DNA from: Isoetes taiwanensis
Taxonomy: Eukaryota > Streptophyta > Lycopodiopsida > Isoetales > Isoetaceae
NCBI GenBank assembly: GCA_021234155.1
Contig: JAJEKV010000585.1
Coordinates: 62,001-126,000 of the forward strand
DNA: 64,000 nt
Direction: 5' to 3'
Shown here: piece after piece, positions 19,281-29,411 of the stretch
Numbering within the stretch: position 1 is the stretch's first letter
Layout: the number at the start of each line of letters is the position of its first letter
Made by a program: the position numbers and the translations under genes
Notes under the pieces: model-generated
What the model saw: only the letters and a program-made list of their open reading frames with translations
Database searches by the model: none
Told to the model about the DNA's origin: nothing

Positions 19281-20030
19281 TCAAATCTTGTTCTTCTTCT
19301 TCATAGCCACAATAAATTTTTCAGAGATATCATCCAACCAATTTTCTATTGGATGATCTTGTACATATGTAGCAACACTATCAGCAGAAGAAAGGCCCAA
19401 CAACCATGGCTTCAAAACTTTGGTAAAATAGTCTCGATCACCTTGCTCAGGATTGAAGGTGATAGGAGTGACTATAGTGTGTCGGGCATTTTTGTAACCT
19501 TTGTACATATGGTCATCAACCAAGAGTGTATTGACCACTTTATATGATCCCGCAAGAGGTTTGTGATTGTACACTTTCTCTAGAATCTTGAAGTTAATAT
19601 TGATTTTATTAACTTTAGTGCATGCTCTAGTGAGTTCCTTTAGACCCCCATTGGAATATTAATGCACTCCTTATATCTATGGAAAGAACTTTTAGTTATC
19701 GTGTTCAAGATGGTACCATCAAAATCAGCCCATATTGCAATGTCAAACTGGTTTATACACCAGCCAAGAAACTCGAATAAACCTTTCCTGAATACCAACA
19801 TCTTTGTTTTGGAAAGCATCAAAAGTTCTAGTGGTGGATCCACCCTTGGTATGACATTCCTACTAGTTTGCTCGTAGAATTTTCCAAGCACACCATTGAA
19901 ATCAAAGATCAATAGTTTTTTAGACAACCCGATTCTCTTGATGGTCGGAGATGATGCACAATCACTTTCAGGTATAATAAGGTCCATTTTCTTCTCTTTG
20001 AACTCTCCATCAGAATTGTCGTACTAGTAA
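19281..20030 (-). CDS. FCP1/NIF-like (TFIIF-interacting CTD phosphatase family, HAD fold) domain
   Basis: Reading on -: YDNSDGEFKEKKMDLIIPE (around 20020-19965), KKLLIFDFNGVLGKFYE (HAD motif I, with the second Asp replaced by Asn as in many plant relatives), MLVFRKGLFEFLGWCINQ, FDIAIWADFDG, then after a shift VNTLLVDDHMYKGYKNARHT (NIF motif ..LVDD...) and NWLDDISEKF, ending KKKNKI and TGA at 19281. The only break is near 19645, where a G run is one base short (GGGGG); one more G would join the two halves. The FCP1 homology domain normally dephosphorylates proteins such as the RNA polymerase II tail. The Asn substitution makes catalytic activity uncertain. An exon boundary precedes it, so it continues from the RING-like exons. 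Confidence 0.75.
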
Positions 20031-20079
20031 AACAACAAGATACAACGGTCAAATATGGAGGAAGAACGAGAAAAAAGAA

Positions 20080-20460
20080 GCTAGGGAAAAAATGAAACCT
20101 TTTAACTCAATCAATGCGGTGTATCTTACTTGGTTGTTTTGTGGATGGTGGTTGAGGTAAAATGCTATTTGACATTACATTGTCATCATCAAATTGTATT
20201 TCTTGAGCCAAGAGAATTGCTATATATTTAGAGAATTAGTACACTAATTTACTAACTGTAATGGAACAAAAGTGAAGGAAGAATACCTTTGTTTTTTTCT
20301 AGTAGATATCTCTTCGACATTTTGGGGTTTCGATTTCCAATTTGCTACTTGTATCTATACCTAAAGAAATTATAGCTTCAGTATGAATAATATTAGAACT
20401 ATCAAAGGAATAATAAAATTAGTATCTTAAACCAACCAGATATGAAATCTTTGACTTCTA
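20080..20460 (-). CDS. Small linker exons between RING-like and phosphatase-like domains
   Basis: On - there are short open pieces flanked by plausible splice signals. About 20330-20287 reads SKLEIETPKCRRDIY and ends LEKNK before GTATTC. About 20218-20135 reads AILLAQEIQFDDDNVMSN...STKQP before GTAAGA. About 20460-20440 also looks exonic. They connect the serine-rich exon to the domain at 20030. Boundaries are approximate and would need transcript data. Confidence 0.4.
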
Positions 20461-20478
20461 CTACAAAAAGTGGTTTTT

Positions 20479-21789
20479 TTAATGCAACGAACTTCTCCTC
20501 ATTGTCAAAGCTAGAAAGCGGTTTTTCGGGACAAGTGGACTCCGCTTGCTTGGTAGAGCTAGAGGGTTTATTGAGCTTATCCTCCTTGTTGAAGCTAGAA
20601 AGTGGGTTTTCGGGATCACGGTGGAAACTTCCTGCTTGGTAAAGCTAGAAGGGCTAGGAGCTCCAAATAGAGAAGGTTCATTGTAGCTTTTGGAGACATC
20701 TACTGCACTTGACGTAAATTTGGAAGCATCAGCATATGCTGCACTTGACTCTTCATTTAGATTTGACTGCAATTTGAAGCCTGCATGCAGGAAGATACAA
20801 GAAGAATGAAAAATAACATAAGTTATTCTAATACAAACTATTAACTTTTACATTACCTTGTTTCTCACTTTCTGATTGTCCAGTGTGCTCTTCTTTCTCA
20901 ATTTCAGGTTGTGTTGCATTCTCCACTTGGATCTTTTGCTCTTCTATCTGTGAGAATAGATATCCCTTATCTCTACTTGTGCTTGCATATGTGGGATTCA
21001 TATGGACATCTAAAAGGACAACCAACAAAACCATCAACATTAAATGATGTTAAGAAGTTGATTGCTTAACCACTTATACATACCATATGAGTGTACAACT
21101 TTCTTCACGCCAAATGCAGCAATCCAAGTGGCAGATATGATCTGGTCACAATCTGGGCTACAACACTTATCCCTATAACTGAAAACAAGAAATTATACAC
21201 ATCAATTTAAAGAGCTTAATGATCAAAATATAACTATTGTTAAGATCAAAATTTACTATTGCTCATACCTTAATAATGAGGCCAAACATTGAATATGGTA
21301 AAGATGGTTACACTCTGTAGTAACAAAGGGCAGTGGCTTCCCATCATATTCCAAGAATCTTCTACAATAGGGACATACACGTTCATGTGAGTCTGATAGG
21401 AAATTTGTTTCTATAGACTCGGGTAGATAAGGATCTAGTTTAATCCCGTTCTCAAGGACATTGCAGCCTTCAATAAGCCTTTCAAGACACGGTCTGAGTT
21501 TTGCAATCTCATCATTGTCCCCTTGCCTCCTCTTCTCAATAGCATCAAGATCTTCCTCTACAACAACCAATGATGCCACAACTTTAACTACCTCGGCTTC
21601 CTTCATATCTACCACCTGTTGCACACCTGCAGCTGCTTCCTTTGTCATTCCTTGCATCAAGCATTTGATGTCTACAATTTCTTGCATATAATGCTCCCTC
21701 TTCTCCCTCAATGATTTGAAGGTTTTCTTCAACTCTTTCCATTTGTTATATATTTGTTGTAGCCTGCAATCAACCTCTTTCACCTTCAA
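20479..21789 (-). CDS. Coiled-coil plus RING-like zinc finger protein, exons of the same minus-strand locus
   Basis: Exon 21789-about 21269: coiled coil (LQQIYNKWKELKKTFKSLRE, then a stretch rich in E/V/K) leading to CPYCRRFLEYDGKPLP and TECNHLYHIQCLASLL. Its donor is AG|GTATGAG. Exon about 21180-21083: YRDKCCSPDCDQIISATWIA supplies the last Cys pair, so a C-x2-C...C-x-H-x2-H-x2-C...C-x-x-x-C finger is completed across the splice. Next come 21031-20858 (QKIQVENATQPEIEKEEHTG, acidic) and 20782-20479 (serine-rich, with two near-copies of FLAS/LT...R.SS). All junctions keep the frame. A RING would suggest ubiquitin or SUMO ligase activity, which is inferred only from Cys/His spacing. Starts are uncertain. 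Confidence 0.65.
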
Positions 21790-21949
21790 TTAGGTGGACT
21801 CCTTCCATTTTGTCATCACCGTAAGGAATCAGAATGAAACAATTCATTACAATTCAAGAAATTAGTTGAGTGGATACAAGTATATTCCACAATCTAAAGA
21901 AACTTTATTAAAGGCTCAATCCACAATCTATATTCCACTCACTATAATT

Positions 21950-22400
21950 CAGGTCCAATCTATAAAATATAATCCACAAAGCACAAAGTATAAATCCTTA
22001 ACCACAATTTAACCATCACAAATGCAAAACCACAAACCAAAGACAAATGCAAAACCACAAACCACGTAACACAATATAAAATTCCCCAATCCACAAACCA
22101 AAACATGCAACCACAAACCACAAACTACAGAACACAATATAAAATTCACTCAATCCACAAACTAAGACACCCAACTCATAAACCAAATCCATTAACCCCA
22201 AACCACAAATCATAAACCACAAACAACAAATCCAAATATATAAACTACAATCTAAATTCACAAACTCTAAATCATAATTATATACTACAAACAATATAAA
22301 TTCACAACTCCAAACCACAATTCTACTAAAGAACTACAATTTAAGAACTCCAAACCACAATTCTACTAAAGAACTACAATTTAAGAACTGCTGACAAAAA
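21950..22400 (-). repeat. AACCACAAA array in an intron of the minus-strand gene
   Basis: Many copies of AAACCACAAAC / CCACAAACCAAA on + (GTGGTTT on the coding -). Two near-identical units CTCCAAACCACAATTCTACTAAAGAACTACAATTTAAGAA sit at about 22312-22390. It mirrors the GTGGTT array in the transposase intron. Confidence 0.75.
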
Positions 22401-22499
22401 CTATCACAAAAGCTATGACCACAATAACCAGAAAGGCTAGGCTATGAACAAACCAATGATTATTAGGACTCTACAATGTTTATCAAAAAGTACTTACTA

Positions 22500-23096
22500 T
22501 CAGAATGTCCAAAGGTAAAATCTCCTTTTTGCATCTCCAACTTTGCTGAAACCACCCACATTGTGTTGCGTAAGCTCATTTACAGACAAAATGCAAATTA
22601 AACAAAATAAAAATTACAACTTGTATTACCATATTTCTGTCTCTTAGACTCCACGGTTTTAGAATCAATCGTGGTTCAGTGATGCCTGAATCTTGTATAG
22701 GTTTTAGTGTTTTTCTAGTCCCACTATCTTCTTCGATGGGTATATTATCTTCTTCTAGCATTGAAGACCTCTTTTTTGAAGCATGCTTATAAAACTCAAC
22801 CAATCTATATCCTTACCTTTAACATCATGCAAAACCATGCTACAAACCATAACTTGACTAACCTGCCCATTTTGAACATGACTTCTTTCCTCATAGATTG
22901 CCCTATAAATGCTCAGAAAAGCCTCTTTCTTTTCTTTTTTCAGAGCCCTCAATCTATAGGATTGTTTATTCTCCACCTTTGGTCCCCAATACTTGCGCAT
23001 CTCTAATGGATCCACAAACTTTTCCTCATGCTTTAACAAATCCCTGTATGATAATCCACTATCATTCAAGACATTTTTTTCCATTTCTACAACCAT
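22500..23096 (-). CDS. N-terminal exons of the minus-strand locus, unknown domain
   Basis: ATG at 23096 (MVVEMEKNVLNDSGLSYRDL) opens an exon continuing through EMRKYWGPKVENKQSYRLRA and ending near VLHDVK before GTAAGG. A second open part, 22803-22576, contains EFYKHASKKRSSMLEEDN. A short exon at about 22551-22500 reads LEMQKGDFTFGHSD before GTAAGT. The protein is charged, with no motif I recognise. Its position suggests it starts the transcript that runs on to the RING, NIF and perhaps Ulp1 exons. Confidence 0.45.
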
Positions 23097-23129
23097 GAAA
23101 TTTAAGAGACCAAGGACTGAACCAACTCC

Positions 23130-23480
23130 ACAAGGTCAAAAATCAATCAAAATTGGCACTACATACAACAAAAGCTTTGCCACAAGCTCTAGCTATGATC
23201 CGACAATCTTTGTGCTATGATCCACAAGCTATAATCCACAAGATCTGGTTGTGCTTCCGCAATCTCTATTTAGGTCTTTTTCACAAGGTCAAAAATCAAT
23301 GGAAACAAAATCCAAGATCAGATATAGCAAAAGCTTTTCCCAAAAGCTTTTCCCATGATTTGGCAAGCTATGATCAATCTCTGTTTGGTGGCTATGATCC
23401 ACAAGAGATCCGTTTGGCTATGATCCACAAGCTACGATCCACAAGATCTGGCTATTCTTCGGCGGTCTCTATTTAGGTCT
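23130..23480. repeat. Tandem duplication, ~155-195 bp units
   Basis: CACAAGGTCAAAAATCAAT...AGCAAAAGCTTT...ATGATCCACAAG...CCACAAGATCTGG...TCTCTATTTAGGTCTTT occurs twice, at about 23130-23275 and 23280-23485, with internal repeats of GCTATGATCCACAAG. It lies just upstream of the minus-strand gene start, near the presumed right end of the transposable unit. The following 23485-23700 holds no gene. Confidence 0.8.
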
Positions 23481-23710
23481 TTGTGGTGTTTTTGGTTATT
23501 TTTTGGCGGTCCACGTTATTTTGGTCTCCGTGGCATTTGGCTTGTGTGGCAAATTCAAAAGATCCTATTCTCGAGAAAGATATCATGCCAAAGAGAGGGA
23601 ATTTTATTTTTGCACTATCATAAATGCTAAATGATTTGAATTTTTGTGTGTACAAACCACAATCTTGAACTATGTTTTGGACTATTTTTGTGGTGAAAAA
23701 ATGAGCAGAA

Positions 23711-24215
23711 TTGAGACACCATACCATGAATCCACCCAATCCTCCAGTCCAGCCATCAAATTGGGTTGGTTTGGTTTCACGCCAGACCAGGGCGTCACGT
23801 CCCTTAACCATTATTCCTAATGGCACGCAACCTGCCTTTGCAGTCGACACCATTCCTCATGAAGAAGAAAAAAAGATTCACTTTGCACCTGACTTGGAGA
23901 AACTCATGCCGCATGTCATGCCTAAAGTTCGCCAAAGCATTCTGAACCTCATCAAGCTGCTGAAGGCCGCATGTTGGCTAATGTTCATGCCACCACTAGA
24001 GCTCAACAAAGACAAGAAGCACCTTCCACATCTCAACCTCCACGCTCTCAGACATATCCAAATATAGCTGCAGAGGTTGACCTACTCAAAGAAGTCGCTG
24101 CTTCATTACCACGCACTCCAGCACCCGTGGATCCAAAGATCCTTTTTCTCATGTGCCTCCGGAACTCCAAGAGGAGGCAAAAATCAAAATTCCTTTAAGT
24201 CTTGCAACGATTTTG
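23711..24215 (+). pseudogene. gag-like C-terminal segment of the Tat-like element
   Basis: Frames 23711-24067 (NPPNPPVQPSNWVGL, HFAPDLEKLMPHVM) and 23971-24340 (AEVDLLKEVAASLPRTPAPV) are broken at least twice. The region sits directly before the protease. No zinc knuckle is seen. The assignment rests on position. Confidence 0.45.
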
Positions 24216-24324
24216 AAACTCTGTCCTTCTCTCAAGGACCAGTTACCACTCCCGACTGTTTTGGTTGGGGCTGTTGCTACCTCTACACCCACGGTACATG
24301 CCACGGTGGGCAATCAGCAAGTCA

Positions 24325-24720
24325 ATCATGTTTAAATTGACGGAGGTAGCGCAGTTAATCTCATCACGGATAAACTCCGCAAAACAAATGGGCATCAAAC
24401 AACTCTATCGTGCCCCATATGACATCAAATTGGCTAATGGCCATATCACGCGACCTCAAAGCGCCACGCCTCTTCTTCACATCAACATTGGTGATCTTCG
24501 ATTCCCCCTTGGAATTTGGTGTTTGGAAGGTCGAGAAGATCCGTGATTATGAAATGTTGGTAGGGCTGACCTTTTCCGCGCCAAGAGTATCCATTCGGGC
24601 CACGGATCAATTAGTCATCACCGATGGTCACCTCAATGCCACCATGGACTTGGAAACAGCAAAATCATTTCGGCCGACAATGCTCTCCCGACACCGATTC
24701 GAGGACGCTTAGAATATCTA
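24325..24720 (+). pseudogene. Aspartic protease region
   Basis: IDGGSAVNLITDKL at about 24338-24380 is the D-G-G-S/A-x-x-N-L/I motif typical of Tat-type retropepsins. Downstream there are ITRPQSATPLLHINIG-like and TDGHLNATMDLETAKSF segments. Frames shift repeatedly. Confidence 0.6.
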
Positions 24721-25290
24721 TCATATTCGCCCACTGCACGCGAAGTCAGCCCTGTCATCCTACCCCGAATATGCTGATCCGCGGGGAGAAATGACGCTTG
24801 ATCGTGACCGCCCGTACGCCTTTGCTTGACCCCTACACCGCTCCTTGCAAATCAAGATCCAACGTGTTGATCACTTCTGATGCCGAAGCTTCCCCCCGAT
24901 TCTCGTTGATGTACGCCGTCATGAAGCAACCCTCTTGATGAAACTCAAGAACCTCTTCTTCACAACGCAGTGCCACACATCCCGTCATGCTTCAACCTCC
25001 CGGCCATATTGTCCAGACCGGAAGTTATTCCTCATATTCGGATTCTCGGGTTGAGATTGTGGACGTGGACAACAATCACCTGTCCGCCTTTGTCGCCAAT
25101 CTTCCGACACCCTATCGCAAACGTAATCGCCACGCTTTCTTCAAAAAGTTCAAACACATTTTTCGCTGGAGTTACAGAGACCTTCGGGGAATCAACAAAA
25201 CTTGGGGAACTCACCATTCCTACCAAATCGATGCACGCCCAAAGATAGCAACGCATAAAGATCGCTCAACCCCAATTACCGCGGATCGAA
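24721..25290 (+). other. Protease-RT linker, heavily broken
   Basis: Short frames only (SSYSDSRVEIVDVDNNHLSA around 25018-25080). The sequence is coding-like in composition but has no assignable motif until the RT begins. Confidence 0.4.
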
Positions 25291-26230
25291 GTCAAGGCGT
25301 AAATTGACAAACTCCTTGTCGCAGTTTGATCTATGAGGTCAAACATTCTGAATGGGTGAGCCCCATAGTCATTGCACTCAAACACAATGGTAATATCCGC
25401 TGATTTATGCGTGGACTACCGAAAACTCAATCGTGCCATGGAGCGTGATCATTTTCCACTTCCCTTTACTGCACTCAGGTTCTCGGGAAGAGGTTGCCGG
25501 ACATGAGATGTACTCCTTCATGGATGGTTTTTTCCGCTACAATCGATCTCAATCAAAGAATCTGATCAACTCAAGACTACTTTCACCACCCCGTGGGGCA
25601 CTTTTTGCCTACAAGGTGGTTCCTTTTGATTATCAAACTCTCCATCAACGTTTCAACGCATCATGCTCTCGCTTTTTCATGATTTTATGAAGGAAAATCC
25701 CTTCTTGCAAATTTTTCAAGATGACTTCTCCGCCTACAGCCCATGGCTGACCATTTGGATAAATTGGAACTCGTCTTCGGAAATGTGATGAGTCCCAAGA
25801 TTAGTCTCAATCCCCGAAATGCACCTTTGCGCACCCAGGTGTTCGTTAGGGGACGTGAGTCGCAAAGGTGTATCACCACGGATCCCCGCCAAAATCAGTT
25901 GTGTGCTCAAGGCTCAAGCACCCGCCAATATCAAGGAGACACGCTCTTTCCCCGGTAAGGTCAATTATTACTCCACCTTCATTCCCCGGACTAGCGTACC
26001 ATTGCGCATCCCATTCATAAACTCACGGGTGATGAATCCACCGGGCTTGGAATTCCCCAATGGATGCTGCTTCCAACAGCTTGAAGCTTTTGCTTACTCA
26101 GCCCCGGTTCTTGTTCCTCCTCAATGGGACAAGCCCTTTCATGTACATGTCGATGTCTCCAGCGTTTTGCTATTGAGCAGTTCTTTCTCAAGAATATGAT
26201 GCGCATTAATCGACAAATCAAACAGATATG
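25290..26230 (+). pseudogene. pol: Reverse transcriptase, Tat-like
   Basis: Motifs in several frames: VKHSEWVSPIVIALKHNG (25340-25392), CVDYRKLNRAMERDHFPLP (25410-25465), GHEMYSFMDGFF (25502-25535), TTFTTPWGTF (25575-25605), IFQDDFSAYS (catalytic DD, about 25714-25742), DHLDKLELVFGNVMSPKISL (25750-25812). The strand and order are clear. At least six frame changes. Confidence 0.85.
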
Positions 26231-26600
26231 CCAAATTTAAAACTCAATTCTGGCGAGCAAAACTACTCGCCACCGAAGCGTGAAGCCTTGGGTTTAATTT
26301 TCAGGTCCAACGCTTCCGTCACTATCTTTTGGGCAAATGATCAAATTCTTTGTTGACCACCAAGCACTTCTTTATTTGATCAACAAATCCACCCACGGGC
26401 CGCATTGCTCGTTGGGTCCTCCTTCCGCAAGAATTTGCATCTTTTGAAATTGTTCACAAGGCAGCCAAATCTCATGTTGTCCCGATTATCTTTCACGCGA
26501 TCCACACGGATGATCCCTCCACCGGAGTCTCGACGCCTTTCCCCGACGCTCAACTCTTTTCTCGTCACGGCCACACCCCATTGGTTCCATGACTTTCAGC
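26080..26600 (+). pseudogene. pol: RNase H region
   Basis: LVPPQWDKPFHVHVDVSS (first Asp region, about 26108-26160), KLLATEREAL-like wording near 26262-26290 and FVDHQAL (26350s) correspond to gypsy RNase H. It is broken by frameshifts. Confidence 0.6.
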
Positions 26601-26639
26601 AAGATCTCCTCACGTGCGCTCTTCCACCGTGAGGACGCC

Positions 26640-27890
26640 ACGCCTTCTCAAGTTGCGACAACCTGGCCGACACCAATTTCTCCGCGAGGTCCCCGTGGAC
26701 TACACCATGGTTGCAGGCCATCTTTACAAAAGGGTAAGGATACCGCCCTTCGACCGCGGTTCTCCCTCATGAGGTCCCGTGATATTGTTCGAGAAGCCCA
26801 TGAAGGGCCTTGTGGTGGTCATTTTCATGGTGACACCACGCACGACAAAAATCCTTCTTGCCGGGTTATTTTGGCCCACGCTCTTCAAAGACGCCACGCC
26901 CACGCCCAGACGTGTGATGCTTGCCCGGCGGTGGGACGCCCACGGCCCGCGGACGCTTTCTTCCCTTTGACGCCGGCCGCCACGCCCCTTCCCTTCAAAG
27001 AAATGGGGAATGGATTTTGTGGGACCCATCGATCCTCCCCGCAAGAGACGCAAGCACACCCGCGTTCGCCACATTCGGGTTCTCACCGACCACGCTACCA
27101 AATGGGCGGAAGCTTGCGCGACTTCCGCACAACACCGCGGCAAGCACGCCCAAGGTCATCTATCAACAAATCATCACGCTTCTCGCTGCCCCACCTGAGC
27201 TGGTCGCGGATCGTGGTGTCCATTTTATCAATCATACCATCAAGGAGTCGACGGATTATTCCATCGATACATCATCACAAGAGCACACCTTACTATCCTC
27301 GTGGGAACGGTTTGGCTGAAAGCACCAACAAAACTCGTCACCATTCTCAAGAAAAATTTGTGACGCTTTCTCAGACCGGGACCGCAAAACAAACTTCCTA
27401 ATGTTCTTTTGGGCTTACAATACTTGTTTCAAAAATAGCTACCGGGTCACACTCCTTTCAAATTGGTTTATGGTCAAGAAGCTCTCATGCCTTTTGAGTA
27501 CATTCTCCCAACTCTTCGTTTTCAACCGGCTACAGCCCATAATCCGCCGCCGACTAAAAAGAAAGGGTTTATCAATTGGAACAGTTGGATGAACTTAGGC
27601 ATTGATGCTTATGTTCGTGTTCTTCGTGGACAACGGTTGCGTAAATCATTGCATGACAAAAGACTTAAAACAAAAACATTCAAAGAAGGAGATTTGGTTC
27701 TTCTTTATGATTCTCGCTACAAAAATTTTCCCAAGTTAAAAATTTCGGGCTTGGCCCTTATCAAATTGTTCAAGTGGTGCAACCCAAATTTTTCTTTCGC
27801 TGAAGTTAGATGGAACTCCATTACCTACATCGGTTAATGGCTTTCGGCCAAAACATTTCATACCACGTAAAAGTGAAAATCAACAAACGG
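26640..27890 (+). pseudogene. pol: Integrase of the Tat-like element
   Basis: H2C2 finger: EAHEGPCGGHFHGD (26795-26835) and QTCDAC (26908-26925). Core start: MDFVGPIDPPRKRRKHTR (27010-27063) with VLTDHATKWAEA (27082-27115). Later come LVADRGVHFINHTIKE (27202-27245, second Asp) and GNGLAES with the Glu region (27303-27320). C-terminal part: MVYGQEALMPFEYILPTLRF (27463-27522) and FKEGDLVLLYDSRYKNFP (27680-27733). Several frame changes. The order matches a single degraded integrase. Confidence 0.82.
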
Positions 27891-28150
27891 ATGTTGTTCC
27901 GCACACAAACACAACAGATAGTGACTAAACCAGCAAGCATATTTATATTATAGGTGAAAGTTTTTTATAAAAAGGTGGGCATGAACCCAAAAGCTATTTC
28001 CGCTTATGGGCACGCCTGCCTATATACAAAAACGGGCTCGAGCCCTATCTACTAAGACCTAAGAAGAAAAACCCTCTACTCCGGTTCGGAGCAGAGGTGA
28101 TACGCAGGATGTGGTAGTAATTTCCGCCGTGGTCCAGCCAGCAGTGCGTA
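27890..28150. other. Non-coding joint after pol
   Basis: Contains GGGCATGAACCCAAAAGC...GGGCTCGAGCCC. This resembles the GGGCATGAGCCCC...GGGCCTAAGCCC wording of the minus-strand LINE end at 43700, so a short LINE tail is possible. No gene is seen. Confidence 0.3.
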
Positions 28151-28151
28151 A

Positions 28152-28608
28152 TCACCTCCATCCCGTTGGTGTGGGGATCGGGATGCTCAGCCTATCCCCA
28201 AGACACCACTCCGGCCCATAGCAATGCCACGCATTGTGGCACCGCCAGAGGTCCGCATACCCATTTTGCACGTAATCCACTCGTGCAGCTGGAAGGCATA
28301 GTGCATTTGTCATGCAAAACCGGAAGAAGTTAGACATACCGGCGCCATCGGGTGTCTCCGCTTCAACCCTCGCTTCTCTTTATATAGCCAACCGAGGTAC
28401 TCCCCGACGGCGTGGACCAATCAAAAATTCGCCAACGTCGTTGCAATGCAAGGCTGTTACTAAATGGGGAATCTTTTCTCCCCGCATATCTAGCCATGGT
28501 ACCTTCTGACACCTTCGTTTTAATGATATCCCACTTCGAGTTGCCAAAGATTAAATGACATTCCTTCTTTTCACGCCCGTCGAACATTAATGTGTGTCCT
28601 TTTGCCAC
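28152..28608 (-). CDS. Possible antisense ORFs with TATA box, between pol and 3' LTR
   Basis: On -: 28608-28363 (MAKGHTLMFDGREKKECHLI) and 28337-28152 (MSNFFRFCMTNALCLPAARV). CTATATAAAG on - at about 28376-28387 is a good TATA box for the second. Tat-group plant elements are known to carry additional sense or antisense ORFs between integrase and the 3' LTR, which makes the location plausible. No domain is recognised, and chance ORFs remain possible. Confidence 0.3.
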
Positions 28609-28619
28609 CTGTCACCTCA

Positions 28620-29411
28620 GATCATTCACTTACGTCTCATCGCCACCGTTCATTGCTTCTCCCTTTATCATTTGGGGACAGCCAAATTTTGCCTTTCAAT
28701 TGCCCACTTCGCATCTATCGCCACCTGGCCTCATCAACGGTTGAAGGTTCGCCCTCATCATGCCCCTTCACCTACACTTGCGCGCCCCTAAAACCTTTTC
28801 GCCTATCTCAAGCCTTCGCCGGTTCTCTGGCTCCGCCTTCTCCGCCAGTTCCTTCTGTTCGACGCTTTTCGCCATGGCTGCCCCCCTAAACTTTCTACAC
28901 TTCAAGCTTCGCCCAAGGGACGACTCTTTTCGGTCCAGGGTCTTTCGGCCCACTTTTCGAGAGGCCCTTGTTGGTCCGGAAGCCTGAAGTAGCTGAACGC
29001 CAAAAGCTTTACGAATTTTCACAAATGGAGCTCCCGCCCCAATCCGCAAGTAGCGATTGGCAAAATAGTTCATAGCTCACATCGCCAACAGCCGGAAGGA
29101 TTTGCTACGGTGGTGGTTTATGGCACCACTATTTTACTTACTCAAGATTTGATTTCTCGAGGTATTCCGAGATCCCTTTGCAAAACCTTCGTCTCTTGGG
29201 CCGCTTTTTACGGGACATGGATCGCCTTTCGGGGTTGGCCCACGCTTATCAAGCCAACCAAAGATCGCCCACAAATATTGCCGCCACATGACACTTTTGT
29301 GAAGTTTACGTGGCTTAAAAATTGCTTGGGCATTCCATCAAGAACACCCATATTAATAAGCCGTTTTATAATATGGTCATCAATCGCCATCCACTCCAAT
29401 CTCCATGTTGA
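28620..29411 (+). other. Coding-like extra region, part 1, unassigned
   Basis: Proline/serine-rich frames (28590-28987) and 29110-29580 (TILLTQDLISRGIPRSLCKT) suggest decayed coding sequence of the extra ORF of a Tat-like element. No motif is recognised. Confidence 0.3.

Noticed and set aside
23473-23853. 126-codon minus-strand frame as the start of the RING locus
   Set aside because: It overlaps the gag-like start of the gypsy element and the tandem duplication, has no motif and no splice link.
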